Positions 35,192 to 43,610 of a stretch of 64,000 bases of DNA are shown one piece after another. Both the position numbers and the translations under genes were made by a program. The notes beneath the pieces are model-generated. The model was not told where the DNA came from and did no database searches. It saw only the letters and a list, made by a program, of their open reading frames with translations. The DNA is from a virus: positions 62,001 to 126,000 of IMG/VR virus record IMGVR_UViG_3300002835_000015. The stretch is one strand, 5' to 3'. Position 1 is the first letter of the stretch; each line of letters opens with the position of its first letter.

Positions 35192-35830
35192 TCAATATTC
35201 GTTAAAAAGTTTTCTAAACAATCTTTCAAGTATAAACTTTAATATAACGGGCAAAACAACATAGATTAGCAAGAATGATAGTATAACAGACCCATGAATT
35301 ACTTCTGGATCTTGTTTTACATTAGACATTACGAAGTCTTTGCAGTCTCTTTTTAGTTGCCTCTTGCTATATTTGTCACACTCCGCAAAGTTCATTCCGC
35401 CTTGGCTAGCTATTGTAGCCCATTCGTTGCCATACTGCAAACATTTTTTGGCTAAAAAGTTTCTTTCTTCGTCTGCGTATTCAGCATCAATCTGAGCTTC
35501 TATGTCGCTAGTGTCGAAAGAACCACCAAACAGAGTTTCTGAGTTTTCATCATAGGAAAACTTGATATCTGGAAGGTATCTCAACTTTAGTGTACCACCA
35601 TCTTTACCCAAAGTCAAGCCCTGTACGTAAGCACTTAACTTTATGTACTTTTTCCAAGTGACTTTTGGGAGAGATTCAGTAAATGAAAGAATGATATTTT
35701 CAGAGGTATCTTTTATGACTTTAATATCTAATGGTTGGGGGAAACTTATATTTAGATTTTTAATGTCATAACCATTCTTTGAAAAGATAAAATCAACAAT
35801 CTGTTTAATTTGTAAAATTGGTATTGCCAT
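35192..35830 (-). CDS. Membrane-anchored protein with C-terminal TM segment
   Basis: The 212-residue product is soluble for about 180 residues and ends with one hydrophobic span, VILSFLLIYVVLPVILKFIL, then a basic tail (ERLFRKLFNEY). The soluble part contains a beta-rich region (TLKLRYLPDIKFSYDENSETLF) and cysteines that could pair. Together with the two genes upstream it forms a run of single-span membrane proteins behind a lipoprotein gene, so envelope or lysis function is possible. No family recognised. Confidence 0.6.
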   Translation of the reverse strand: MAIPILQIKQIVDFIFSKNGYDIKNLNISFPQPLDIKVIKDTSENIILSFTESLPKVTWKKYIKLSAYVQGLTLGKDGGTLKLRYLPDIKFSYDENSETLFGGSFDTSDIEAQIDAEYADEERNFLAKKCLQYGNEWATIASQGGMNFAECDKYSKRQLKRDCKDFVMSNVKQDPEVIHGSVILSFLLIYVVLPVILKFILERLFRKLFNEY

Positions 35831-35831
35831 A

Positions 35832-36299
35832 TTAATTTTTCTGTATTAGTGACCAAGCCAAGCCCATAAATCTATCTGAGATTTTATTTTTTTCTTCATC
35901 TGTTAGTTTATGATTGTCATCACCACCAGCGGCAGAAGTAATTAAATCTATGATAGCGACATCTAAATCTTTATACTTATCGTTCATAGCCCCTTCAAAG
36001 AATCCACTTGCAGATAATGCTAGCACATCATTTACTTGTTGTAACTGAGCGTCATAGGTTTTTACCCTACTAGCAAACTCTTGACTATATATAGCCATCT
36101 TTGCTCTATCGGTAGGGTCAGTAATTAATGATGATACCGGTTTAACAAGTTCTATTATTTCATCGCTTGGGCGATCTATATTTAGAATAGCAACATCGGG
36201 CTTTGGAAAAACTGGAATTAAATTTAATACCGGTTTGTATAAAGCTAAACCTAGTAAAACTAGTGCTATAAGATTTCTAACCTTAAGAAACTTTTCCAT
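35832..36299 (-). CDS. Membrane-anchored protein with N-terminal TM segment
   Basis: Starting at ATG 36299 (GAGGAC upstream) the 155-residue product has an N-terminal hydrophobic helix, VRNLIALVLLGLALYKPVLNLIPVF, and a periplasm-like soluble part of about 125 residues that is mostly helical (TDRAKMAIYSQEFASRVKTYDAQLQ). It overlaps the upstream gene by 17 bases. Function unknown; place in the envelope cluster suggests action at the cell membrane. Confidence 0.6.
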   Translation of the reverse strand: MEKFLKVRNLIALVLLGLALYKPVLNLIPVFPKPDVAILNIDRPSDEIIELVKPVSSLITDPTDRAKMAIYSQEFASRVKTYDAQLQQVNDVLALSASGFFEGAMNDKYKDLDVAIIDLITSAAGGDDNHKLTDEEKNKISDRFMGLAWSLIQKN

Positions 36300-36558
36300 C
36301 GTTGTCCTCAATTACTTTGTTTAATAGTGGAAATACTTCGTCTAATTTCTCAGACGCTACGGTTAAATGGTATTCATCGCATTTATTTTTTAGCTGATAC
36401 CATAAACTAACTATTTCCAAAAATCCCTCTTCTTTGTTCTCTACAACTTTGACTTTAGACTTAGCAAATAATCTAGATACCCAGTATGGAATATCTACAA
36501 AGTTAGTTGCTAATATAAGTAAAGCAATTACAATCAACCAAACATTCCACGATTCCAT
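36283..36558 (-). CDS. Small single-span membrane protein
   Basis: The 91-residue product begins with a hydrophobic span (VWLIVIALLILATNFVDIPYWV) followed by a basic stretch (RLFAKSKVKVV) and a charged helical domain, giving a likely N-out, C-in topology. AGAGG precedes the ATG. It lies between the lipoprotein gene and a second membrane gene. A spanin-like or holin-accessory role is conceivable but not shown by motif. Confidence 0.6.
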   Translation of the reverse strand: MESWNVWLIVIALLILATNFVDIPYWVSRLFAKSKVKVVENKEEGFLEIVSLWYQLKNKCDEYHLTVASEKLDEVFPLLNKVIEDNDGKVS

Positions 36559-36562
36559 CTTA

Positions 36563-36868
36563 TTACCTCTTTAAATTAGTGGTCTTTGCATGAAATGGAC
36601 ACACTGTTTTATGACCATCTCCTTGAACTATTATTCCCGTGCCTTTGCAAACGCATTTGGCTGGGTCTGGATCAGTATCCACAACGGGCTGTGGTTTTGG
36701 ATCTACCTTAAAAACCTCTTTTTCTGCGTTATCAAAAGCTGCTTTACACTTCTCTTGCCACTCCGTTACGTAAGAAGAGTACATATTTGTTATATCTTCT
36801 GGATTGACAGAAAACATATTATTTGAGCATCCAGCTAATAATAATGCTAATAGTATATATTTATTCAT
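36563..36868 (-). CDS. Small lipoprotein with Cys-rich C-terminal motif
   Basis: The 101-residue product has a signal sequence ending in a clear lipobox, MNKYILLALLLAGC, with lipidated Cys14. The mature part is helical, then has a Pro-rich linker (DPKPQPVVDTDPDPA) and a CVCKGTGIIVQGDGHKTVCPFH segment like one zinc-binding arm of DnaJ. It should sit on the inner face of the outer membrane or on the cell membrane. Position next to membrane proteins recalls outer-membrane spanins, which are lipoproteins, but the Cys motif is not a spanin feature. Confidence 0.7.
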   Translation of the reverse strand: MNKYILLALLLAGCSNNMFSVNPEDITNMYSSYVTEWQEKCKAAFDNAEKEVFKVDPKPQPVVDTDPDPAKCVCKGTGIIVQGDGHKTVCPFHAKTTNLKR

Positions 36869-36876
36869 TGTAATTC

Positions 36877-38175
36877 CTAGTATAAAGTGAATGAAGACAA
36901 ATCAATTGTTGTTACAGTATATGAACTACCAGATCTATTATTTCTTGTCCAAAGTAGATTCATATTAGTATTTAATGTACTTATAAAATTACTATAGAAT
37001 GGTCCACTGTCTGGTCCGGTCCATGTTATTATCAAAACCAATTGATTATTGATGATTAAAAATGATGGGTTACCACTATCTCCACCGATTATTGATTCAT
37101 GAAATAATATTCTATTTGGGTATGTATTATAATAACTATTATTGGGATCAAGATAATTTTGTGTTGGTTGCTGTGTATATGCGGAACTGCCCGTTGGGTC
37201 CACGTATAGAAATTCTTTTACTAAAGCTTTTTCTTCTTGATCTAAAGATAGCATTGGAAGTCTGTAGATGGTATAAGTACCACTTTTATTTCTATAAATT
37301 GTAGGTAAATATATAGACCAATTAGAAGGAAGTAATTTGGCAAAACTAATGGAATTTGGTACGTCAGAATCTAAAAGTCCCAAATAAATATCACTAGTCA
37401 ATGTTGGCATTTTGTCTATTAATGTTCTTTCTATAACGACATTATCATTAGTAACAAATCTAACTTTAGCCCCGATATCTATTTCATAATGAGTAGCAAA
37501 AACTAAGTGACTTGGGCTAATTAGAGTTCCAGCTCTAGTATTTGATCCAGTTGTATTCCAAGGACTTATGCAAGTTAAATCTAAATCATAAGCCCAACAA
37601 TTAGTATTTCTAACGTATGTAGAAGTTGAATGGTTTTGAGTACTATAAATATCTTTTGCTATAGTTGGGTTTTTATTTAATAGTCTATTATCGACGCTAT
37701 CAGAACAATTTTTTGCTAAACTACCAGATGTAAATTCACAAAAAGCATCTATTTGTCCACCTATATTACAATTGACATTTACTTCTGCAATGTTAAAATC
37801 AGATGTATTTATTCCACTTGCTATAATTTTTACTGCTCTTTTAGAAGTGCTTCCCGTTGGCACTCCAGAACATATATAGTTGTTAGGATTTAAATTTGAT
37901 AAAATACTGTTATCTGTACTATATACAGTAACTGATATATCATCTTGTTTATATAATATTATATTAAAATCAGTTATAGTAGATGAATTAGTAGATCTGA
38001 ATACTGTAGCGTCATAATTCGTAGTATAACCAGAGCCAGTAGAAACTAATATCCTATCTTGGGGCTGTGCTGTGATTTTTACTCTATCTCCACCAATATC
38101 TGGTTTTTTAAACAGATAAGATGAATTCTCAGATATAGAACCACAATTGAGAGGTATATTTTGAGCTTCTATCAT
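36877..38175 (-). CDS. Trypsin-like serine protease, virion-associated (paralogue B)
   Basis: The 432-residue protein has a beta-rich N-terminal part and a chymotrypsin-fold C-terminal domain with the triad in LVFATHY (H229), SDIYLGLLDSD (D262) and IIGGDSGNPSF (S367). It aligns along its length with the gene at 39489-40700, sharing for example LTCISPWN and DSDVPNSISFAK. There is no signal peptide. Its ATG overlaps the last base of the fibre gene, so the two are cotranslated. A protease riding on or maturing the adjacent fibre is the simplest idea; a role in digesting host surface protein is also possible. Confidence 0.8.
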   Translation of the reverse strand: MIEAQNIPLNCGSISENSSYLFKKPDIGGDRVKITAQPQDRILVSTGSGYTTNYDATVFRSTNSSTITDFNIILYKQDDISVTVYSTDNSILSNLNPNNYICSGVPTGSTSKRAVKIIASGINTSDFNIAEVNVNCNIGGQIDAFCEFTSGSLAKNCSDSVDNRLLNKNPTIAKDIYSTQNHSTSTYVRNTNCWAYDLDLTCISPWNTTGSNTRAGTLISPSHLVFATHYEIDIGAKVRFVTNDNVVIERTLIDKMPTLTSDIYLGLLDSDVPNSISFAKLLPSNWSIYLPTIYRNKSGTYTIYRLPMLSLDQEEKALVKEFLYVDPTGSSAYTQQPTQNYLDPNNSYYNTYPNRILFHESIIGGDSGNPSFLIINNQLVLIITWTGPDSGPFYSNFISTLNTNMNLLWTRNNRSGSSYTVTTIDLSSFTLY

Positions 38176-39479
38176 TATGGTGTTCCATAGCTAGCTTGAC
38201 AGTAATTTACTGCCGCTACCCATCTAATATTTTTAGTTGCTAATCCAGTAACTCTAATAGACAATCCTCCATTTGTAGCATCTGCTGCTACGCTGGCTAA
38301 AGCCGAAGTCATACCAGCATCTTTCCAGCTTGTTTCAGTGGGTGTTTCAATCAAAGCGGTAGTACTAGCACCAACCCCTCTTTTAATACCTCCAACAAAA
38401 TTCCATACGGCTGAAGAAGTATCCGTGTCATTATAAGCACTAATTTGTATGTTAAAATTTACCGTAGTTTTATCTGGTAAAAATATAAAATTTCTTGAAG
38501 TCGTGTTACTTGGAGATGTTACTAGAGATGCAGATCCATTTGCCGTTAAAATTACATTTGATGTATTACTTGAGGTTTCAGTTCTTAGCACTATGGTTGA
38601 TCGCTGTGCATCTCCAGCAGAAGCAAAACTACCACCAGCCTGTGCCACTTCTCCATATAAAGTAGTTTTTGCGGATATACCACCTAAAATAGATGAATAT
38701 ATTCCGCTAGCAATATTGTTTTGACCGTTAATGATGCTAGAATAGTTAGCAGTTGCTGTGTTTTGATTCCCATTTCCAATAAAAGTATAATCTGAAATAG
38801 CAGAATGACCAAATCCATTTATAATAGAAGAATAAGTTCCTCTGCTCATATTAAAAGTTCCATTACATATCAACCCATAGTTAGGAGACGTTACAGTATT
38901 TCTTAAACCAGTGATTATGGTAGCGTTACTAGAGGCTGGTGATCCAGCAGTATTTCTATCTCCATTAAGAATAGATGTATAAACACCGCTACCAACACAG
39001 CCATTACCAGATAAAATTGTTATATTATAACCACTTGCAGTACAAGTATTAGCGTGATAAATACCATTATAGTTAAAACTTGAACCAAGCAGTGATGAAA
39101 TTATTGAGTTTCCTGATCCCAAGCATAGATTTCCGCTTCCTAATATATTGTTAAATTTTGTAGTATTATTACCAGAGATTTCAACTATTGGGGATGAGAT
39201 TACTATTCCGCCAACTGTAGATCCATCACCAACATATAGTTTTTTAGTATCGGTTGTCCATAACGGTTCTGCTACCGATGGAGTTACCAATAGTCTTTCT
39301 GAATCAAGACCCTGCTTTAATTGCAAAGTTGCAGCTTGATTTAGTACAGAACTTCTTAATGTGCTGGCAGAAACTTTTTTTGTTATTGCTTGATCATTTG
39401 GGCTATCCACCATAACAAAAAGATCATCATCTGTTACAGATGATACTGATGGTAACTGCGTTATTTTTACAACACCCAT
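38175..39479 (-). CDS. Tail-fibre-like protein B with YadA-type repeats
   Basis: The 434-residue protein begins VVKITQLPSVSSVTDDDLFVMVDSP, followed by LWTTDTKKLYVGDGSTVGG, a Mtd_N-like phage fibre head module also present in the gene at 40702-42207. The middle has short repeats such as YSSIINGFGHSAISDYTFIGNG and YSSILGG, the left-handed beta-roll pattern of YadA/hemagglutinin heads. The C-terminal region is a separate beta domain. It is likely a trimeric receptor-binding or adhesion fibre. It is coupled by one-base overlap to a serine protease gene downstream. Confidence 0.78.
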   Translation of the reverse strand: MGVVKITQLPSVSSVTDDDLFVMVDSPNDQAITKKVSASTLRSSVLNQAATLQLKQGLDSERLLVTPSVAEPLWTTDTKKLYVGDGSTVGGIVISSPIVEISGNNTTKFNNILGSGNLCLGSGNSIISSLLGSSFNYNGIYHANTCTASGYNITILSGNGCVGSGVYTSILNGDRNTAGSPASSNATIITGLRNTVTSPNYGLICNGTFNMSRGTYSSIINGFGHSAISDYTFIGNGNQNTATANYSSIINGQNNIASGIYSSILGGISAKTTLYGEVAQAGGSFASAGDAQRSTIVLRTETSSNTSNVILTANGSASLVTSPSNTTSRNFIFLPDKTTVNFNIQISAYNDTDTSSAVWNFVGGIKRGVGASTTALIETPTETSWKDAGMTSALASVAADATNGGLSIRVTGLATKNIRWVAAVNYCQASYGTP

Positions 39480-39488
39480 ATTAAACTC

Positions 39489-40700
39489 CTAATAAGATAA
39501 AAAAGATGAAAGATCTATTTCAGTTAGTTGATACCCACCGCCAAGCTGAGACATCATTGTGTTGATAGCATTTTTTCTTTGAGTTATAAATGTACCCAAA
39601 CTAGAACTAGTCCAAACTGTAAGAACTACTAATTGATTGTTAATTATTAGAAATGATGGACTACCAGAATCTCCGCCAATAATATCTTCATAAAATGATA
39701 ATCTAAAAGAATTTGTCGGGCGCATCAGTACAACTTGATTAGATATTGCATATAAATCAGCAACCATAGCTTTTTTTTCTTGATCCGTTATTAAAACTGG
39801 AAGTTTTATTGGATGAGAAATAGAAGGTAAATACGATGTCCAGTTTTCTGGCAAAATTTTAGCAAATGATATACTATTAGGAACATCAGAATTTAATACA
39901 CCAATAGTTATATCTGGATAATATGGAGTGTATGAAGGATCTGTTTGCAATGTTTCAATAGTTCTATTAATAACAATATTGTCTGATGTGACATATCTTA
40001 TTGTTGTTCCTACTGGTGGTTGATAGTGGGCGGCAAATAAAACATGACGAGGAGAAATAAGTACTCCCGCCATATTATTGCCACCATATGAGTTCCATGG
40101 ACTTATGCACGTTAAATCTATGTCTGAAACCCAACATCCTGTATTTCTAATATAAATATTAGATGAGTTGTTTATATTAGAAAAAATAGGTTTTGAGTAA
40201 CCGGGAACTTTGTTGCTTATACGACTGTCGATGGCATCAGTAGTATTTTTTGCTAATGAATTATTAGCCCAACTGTTAAAAGAGTCTATATTTCCAGAAT
40301 ATGTTTTTTGAGCATACAGTCCTATTGCTGATGTTTCACCATCATTAGATATTGCTGTAATAGTACAATATCCATCATTCTGATACGTAGCTATTCCACC
40401 ATTATTATTTATAGTTAATACAGATGGATTGGATGATGAAAATTTAACAAGGCTATTGAATGTAGATTGATTGAATATATTTTGTATAGTAAAATCTGTA
40501 ACATATTCAGCACTAGTTTGCCTATTGAGCATTTTATCTTTATCATAAGCTATAGAATTAGAGCCAGACACTGTAATTCTATTTATGACATTACCTACAA
40601 TGTCAAAAGATCTATCGCTAATCCTTTTTTTAGCATAATTATTGAAGTTTACGGTTGATGCTAAACCGCAGTTAATTGGATGATTTACAGATGGATACAT
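39489..40700 (-). CDS. Trypsin-like serine protease with Ig-like domain (paralogue A)
   Basis: The 403-residue protein has a bacterial-Ig-like (Big_2) segment, FSSSNPSVLTINNNGGIATY, then a chymotrypsin-fold protease with H225 (VLFAAHYQP), D263 (PDITIGVLNSD) and S345 (IIGGDSGSPSF). No signal peptide is present, so it probably leaves the cell inside the virion or at lysis. It follows fibre A by one base and precedes fibre B by nine. It is clearly homologous to the gene at 36877-38175, and the fibre/protease pair as a whole is duplicated. Confidence 0.82.
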   Translation of the reverse strand: MYPSVNHPINCGLASTVNFNNYAKKRISDRSFDIVGNVINRITVSGSNSIAYDKDKMLNRQTSAEYVTDFTIQNIFNQSTFNSLVKFSSSNPSVLTINNNGGIATYQNDGYCTITAISNDGETSAIGLYAQKTYSGNIDSFNSWANNSLAKNTTDAIDSRISNKVPGYSKPIFSNINNSSNIYIRNTGCWVSDIDLTCISPWNSYGGNNMAGVLISPRHVLFAAHYQPPVGTTIRYVTSDNIVINRTIETLQTDPSYTPYYPDITIGVLNSDVPNSISFAKILPENWTSYLPSISHPIKLPVLITDQEKKAMVADLYAISNQVVLMRPTNSFRLSFYEDIIGGDSGSPSFLIINNQLVVLTVWTSSSLGTFITQRKNAINTMMSQLGGGYQLTEIDLSSFLSY

Positions 40701-40701
40701 A

Positions 40702-42207
40702 TTAGTTAGTAGTTAGTGTTACTCCTCTGGTTACTAATGCTTTTGCACTAGAGCCAGCTTTAATGATAGTGGCTGTGCCAGCACCAGTTGCTGTTTGAGA
40801 TGATATAGTATAAGTAAATTGATTACTATTAGTTACCGTAATAACAGCATACCTGTTTGCATTTGTAGCTGTTGTAATTCCACTGACTCTTAATACATCT
40901 CCACTGAGATATCCATGATTAGTTAAATTTACAGTACAAGTTGTACCAGAACAAACGAAATTTGAACCATTGGTAGTAATACTGCCTAAATTTGAAGGAG
41001 ATGCGCTAGACCCTCCACTAATATTGATACTTCTTGCATTAGGAGATCCATAAGATGTTGTTCCATTAGTTCCATCCATGTATGCGAATGTTGCTAATAA
41101 ATTATCAACACTACTTTGATTTAGCGAAGCATTAGTTATAGACACATTCAAACCACAACTTTTCCATGTTCCAAGAGAAGGAAGAGTTAGTGTTTGTAAA
41201 ACGGGGGTTGTGAATGTTATGGTACTAGAAAAAGAACTCCCTACCGCTACTATCGATGGAATAGATATTGATGTCATAGAAGACGAAGAGATATTAAAAT
41301 TTCCACCGTTGCTAGTAACAACATACTGTAATGATGGTAGAGATAAAGAGCTTAAGCTGTTTGCTGTTAAATTAAAATAATCAATAGTATTTAATAATGG
41401 TAAGCTTATTGATGTCAAGTTTGAGCCAGTAAATAATAAATATTTTGCATAAGTGAGCTTTGGCATTTGAAAAGACGTTAGAGCATTTGCTGTTAATCCA
41501 AAATTCCCAGTAATATGTACAATTTCTGGTAATGACAGAGTTGTTAAACTATTCATCGTAGTAGAATCAAACAAATTTCCATTTATATATTTAAAATTAT
41601 TTAGTAATATGCTTGTAAGATTAGTGACAGTACCCATAGTAGAAAATAAATTACCGGTAAGACCTTCTATGTTGGATGAAATAGTAGCTATTCTACCATC
41701 AACAAAATCTTGATTATTATAGAGGGGCCACGAACCTTCAACCCACGGTCCTGTTCCTGTTAACACATTTCCATTTATTGTCATTATGTTTTTAGGAAAA
41801 GTAATAAGGGCTGCATTCCTTGAATATATTGGAGTAGACCCTGTGATAGTCGTCGTTAGTGCAGGTATGCTTTCAGAAAAACTTATTGGCACACCTCCTT
41901 GTGTAATACCATCACCCATTCGTAATACTTTGGAGTCGGTAGCCCATAAAGGCTCACCTTCTAATGGAGTTATTGCATTAACTTCTGCTAATGTTCCTCT
42001 ACGAATTTGTAAATTAGCTGGAGATGTAATATCAACCCACTGATTATTGCGGCGACCATATGTAATAGTGCCAGATGGTGCATCAACATCCTTCCATAAT
42101 ATTTTTTTAGTTACAGGTGTTCCATCTGGATTATCTACCATTACCAAAACATCGTCTGGAGTTATAGAGGAACTAGATGGTAATTGGTGTATTCTTGTGA
42201 CAACCAT
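40702..42207 (-). CDS. Tail-fibre-like protein A with leucine-rich repeats
   Basis: The 501-residue protein starts VTRIHQLPSSSSITPDDVLVMVDNP, then LQIRRGTLAEVNAITPLEGEP and LWATDSKVLRMGDGITQGG, the Mtd_N-like module that attaches phage receptor-binding proteins. The central third is a run of BspA-type leucine-rich repeats (ALTSFQMPKLTYAKYLLFTG, NLTSISLPLLNTI, SLSSLSLPSLQYV), each about 22-24 residues. LRR binding surfaces in a fibre suggest host protein recognition. The C-terminus is a small beta domain. The partner protease gene follows immediately. Confidence 0.8.
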   Translation of the reverse strand: MVVTRIHQLPSSSSITPDDVLVMVDNPDGTPVTKKILWKDVDAPSGTITYGRRNNQWVDITSPANLQIRRGTLAEVNAITPLEGEPLWATDSKVLRMGDGITQGGVPISFSESIPALTTTITGSTPIYSRNAALITFPKNIMTINGNVLTGTGPWVEGSWPLYNNQDFVDGRIATISSNIEGLTGNLFSTMGTVTNLTSILLNNFKYINGNLFDSTTMNSLTTLSLPEIVHITGNFGLTANALTSFQMPKLTYAKYLLFTGSNLTSISLPLLNTIDYFNLTANSLSSLSLPSLQYVVTSNGGNFNISSSSMTSISIPSIVAVGSSFSSTITFTTPVLQTLTLPSLGTWKSCGLNVSITNASLNQSSVDNLLATFAYMDGTNGTTSYGSPNARSINISGGSSASPSNLGSITTNGSNFVCSGTTCTVNLTNHGYLSGDVLRVSGITTATNANRYAVITVTNSNQFTYTISSQTATGAGTATIIKAGSSAKALVTRGVTLTTN

Positions 42208-42208
42208 C

Positions 42209-42457
42209 TTAAACTCCTAATATGCCAGAAGATCCGGTAGTATAATAAGTAACGTCATCAAATCTATCTTTTAGTCTGTTTTCTATAGCTGTATATGAAT
42301 AAGATTTCTCATATTCAAATGGACTTATAAGAGCTTGATAATTGCCACTCCCACTAACTGGCTTTCCGAACCAGCAATATACAACGGCTGAACCGTTTTG
42401 AATTGTTTCTCTACCAGAAACTACATTAGTGATTACATCTGTTGTTGAAATTGGCAT
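42209..42457 (-). CDS. Small virion-type protein upstream of fibre A
   Basis: The 82-residue protein begins PISTTDVITNVVSGRETIQN and is Gly/Ser/Tyr-rich with beta character (AVVYCWFGKPVSG, YQALISPFEYEKSYSYTA). Such short proteins often serve as fibre connectors or decoration proteins. It is separated by one base from the fibre A gene, suggesting joint expression. No named family. Confidence 0.55.
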   Translation of the reverse strand: MPISTTDVITNVVSGRETIQNGSAVVYCWFGKPVSGSGNYQALISPFEYEKSYSYTAIENRLKDRFDDVTYYTTGSSGILGV

Positions 42458-42470
42458 ATTTTACCCCTTT

Positions 42471-43391
42471 TTAGAATTGATCTTTTAATGTCCAAATTAC
42501 TTTTCTTGGAGGAAAGCCGTCTACATCACTAAATACCCAAGAGCCATTCTGTGCTAACATTTCTGCTGCATCTCGTTCTCTTATCCAGAAACTTCCATCT
42601 GGTTGATCTAAACGCTTCTCACCATTATTCCAAACCCCCCAAGAGTTTTGGACTAAGAATAGTGTTTCATTATAAATTTCATGAGTATCATCCATCCCAA
42701 TCCAAGCCATCGCGTGACCCCATGATCCAGATCGGGCGGCAATACCATTCTTATCTCTTCTAGAACTAAATCCAGAATTACTGCATACACTAATAGAATA
42801 ACCGTTGGCTATTGCATCTCTGGCTTGATCTATTGTGTTAATTAAACTGATAGTCTTAACTTGATGTTTCTTTGCTGCTTTTACTAATTCTTCTGGAACA
42901 CCAGTACGACCCCATCTGCCACCAATAGCACTATATGTTGAAAGATCATAATCTCCGTACTTTTGACGAAGTAATATTCCTCCATTTTGGTGGACGAATT
43001 TAGCAGCACCACCACAAGTCATACCTTCACCGCCGTGTCCGCGTGAACCATAAATACCTTCAGTAGCACCACGGGCCACAAACTCTTCTCGTTGTCCATT
43101 TATAATTTCACAACTGCGTGTAATATCTACGCTATTTCGCGTTGCATGTGAAACACAATCTCCTTGGACTTGCCTTTCTGATGGACCAAAAGAGGGATCA
43201 AACTTCAAGAGAGACTTAAACGGTAGGGATAGTTTTCCTTTTCCAGTACCATATAAATCATGTGCTGCCACACCAAATAGTGGATGTGGCAGTTCTCCTA
43301 AGAGCTTGTCCAACTCTTTTGGGTCACAGTATGATCCTACAAAGCCATCTTTATAGGCTTTTAATAAATCTTTCGGTGTCTTGAACATCAC
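42471..43391 (-). CDS. Papain-like (C1-type) cysteine peptidase
   Basis: The 306-residue protein has the C1 triad: ERQVQGDCVSHATRN (Q76, C79), SGSWGHAMAWIGMDD (H226) and LFLVQNSWGVWNNG (N249), in the right order and spacing for papain-fold enzymes. There is no propeptide signature or signal peptide. Papain-type peptidases are rare in phages; it may mature virion proteins or cut peptide bonds in cell wall or host proteins. The gene lies between a holin-like gene (four-base overlap) and the fibre block, so it could equally be a lysis or virion gene. Confidence 0.82.
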   Translation of the reverse strand: MMFKTPKDLLKAYKDGFVGSYCDPKELDKLLGELPHPLFGVAAHDLYGTGKGKLSLPFKSLLKFDPSFGPSERQVQGDCVSHATRNSVDITRSCEIINGQREEFVARGATEGIYGSRGHGGEGMTCGGAAKFVHQNGGILLRQKYGDYDLSTYSAIGGRWGRTGVPEELVKAAKKHQVKTISLINTIDQARDAIANGYSISVCSNSGFSSRRDKNGIAARSGSWGHAMAWIGMDDTHEIYNETLFLVQNSWGVWNNGEKRLDQPDGSFWIRERDAAEMLAQNGSWVFSDVDGFPPRKVIWTLKDQF

Positions 43392-43609
43392 TTTGAGTTA
43401 TCCTTTGCCCATTTAACTACTGTGTTAATTAATACTACTGTAACAGGCACAATTAGTGCTGTCATGCTACCAAGATCAAGCTTAGTTAGATTTTCGCCAA
43501 TATATGTTAATAGTGCGGCTAAACCAACTAATGCTGCGTTCTTACCAACTGAAATAAGATCAGTTGTATTTAATGAGAATGCTTTTGAACCTACTTTTAG
43601 ATCTAACAT
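43388..43609 (-). CDS. Holin-like two-span membrane protein
   Basis: The 73-residue protein has two hydrophobic spans, VGKNAALVGLAALLTYIG and GSMTALIVPVTVVLINTVV, joined by a short polar turn, and ends in KWAKDNSK. Size, two spans and charged tail fit class II holins. It sits directly upstream of the cysteine peptidase and downstream of a membrane PAS protein. No endolysin domain is recognised in the window, so the lysis role is tentative. Confidence 0.6.
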   Translation of the reverse strand: MLDLKVGSKAFSLNTTDLISVGKNAALVGLAALLTYIGENLTKLDLGSMTALIVPVTVVLINTVVKWAKDNSK

Positions 43610-43610
43610 C

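Noticed and set aside
38175-42207. Diversity-generating retroelement acting on the Mtd-like fibres
   Set aside because: The N-terminal module recalls Mtd, but no reverse transcriptase gene or template/variable repeat pair is visible in the window.
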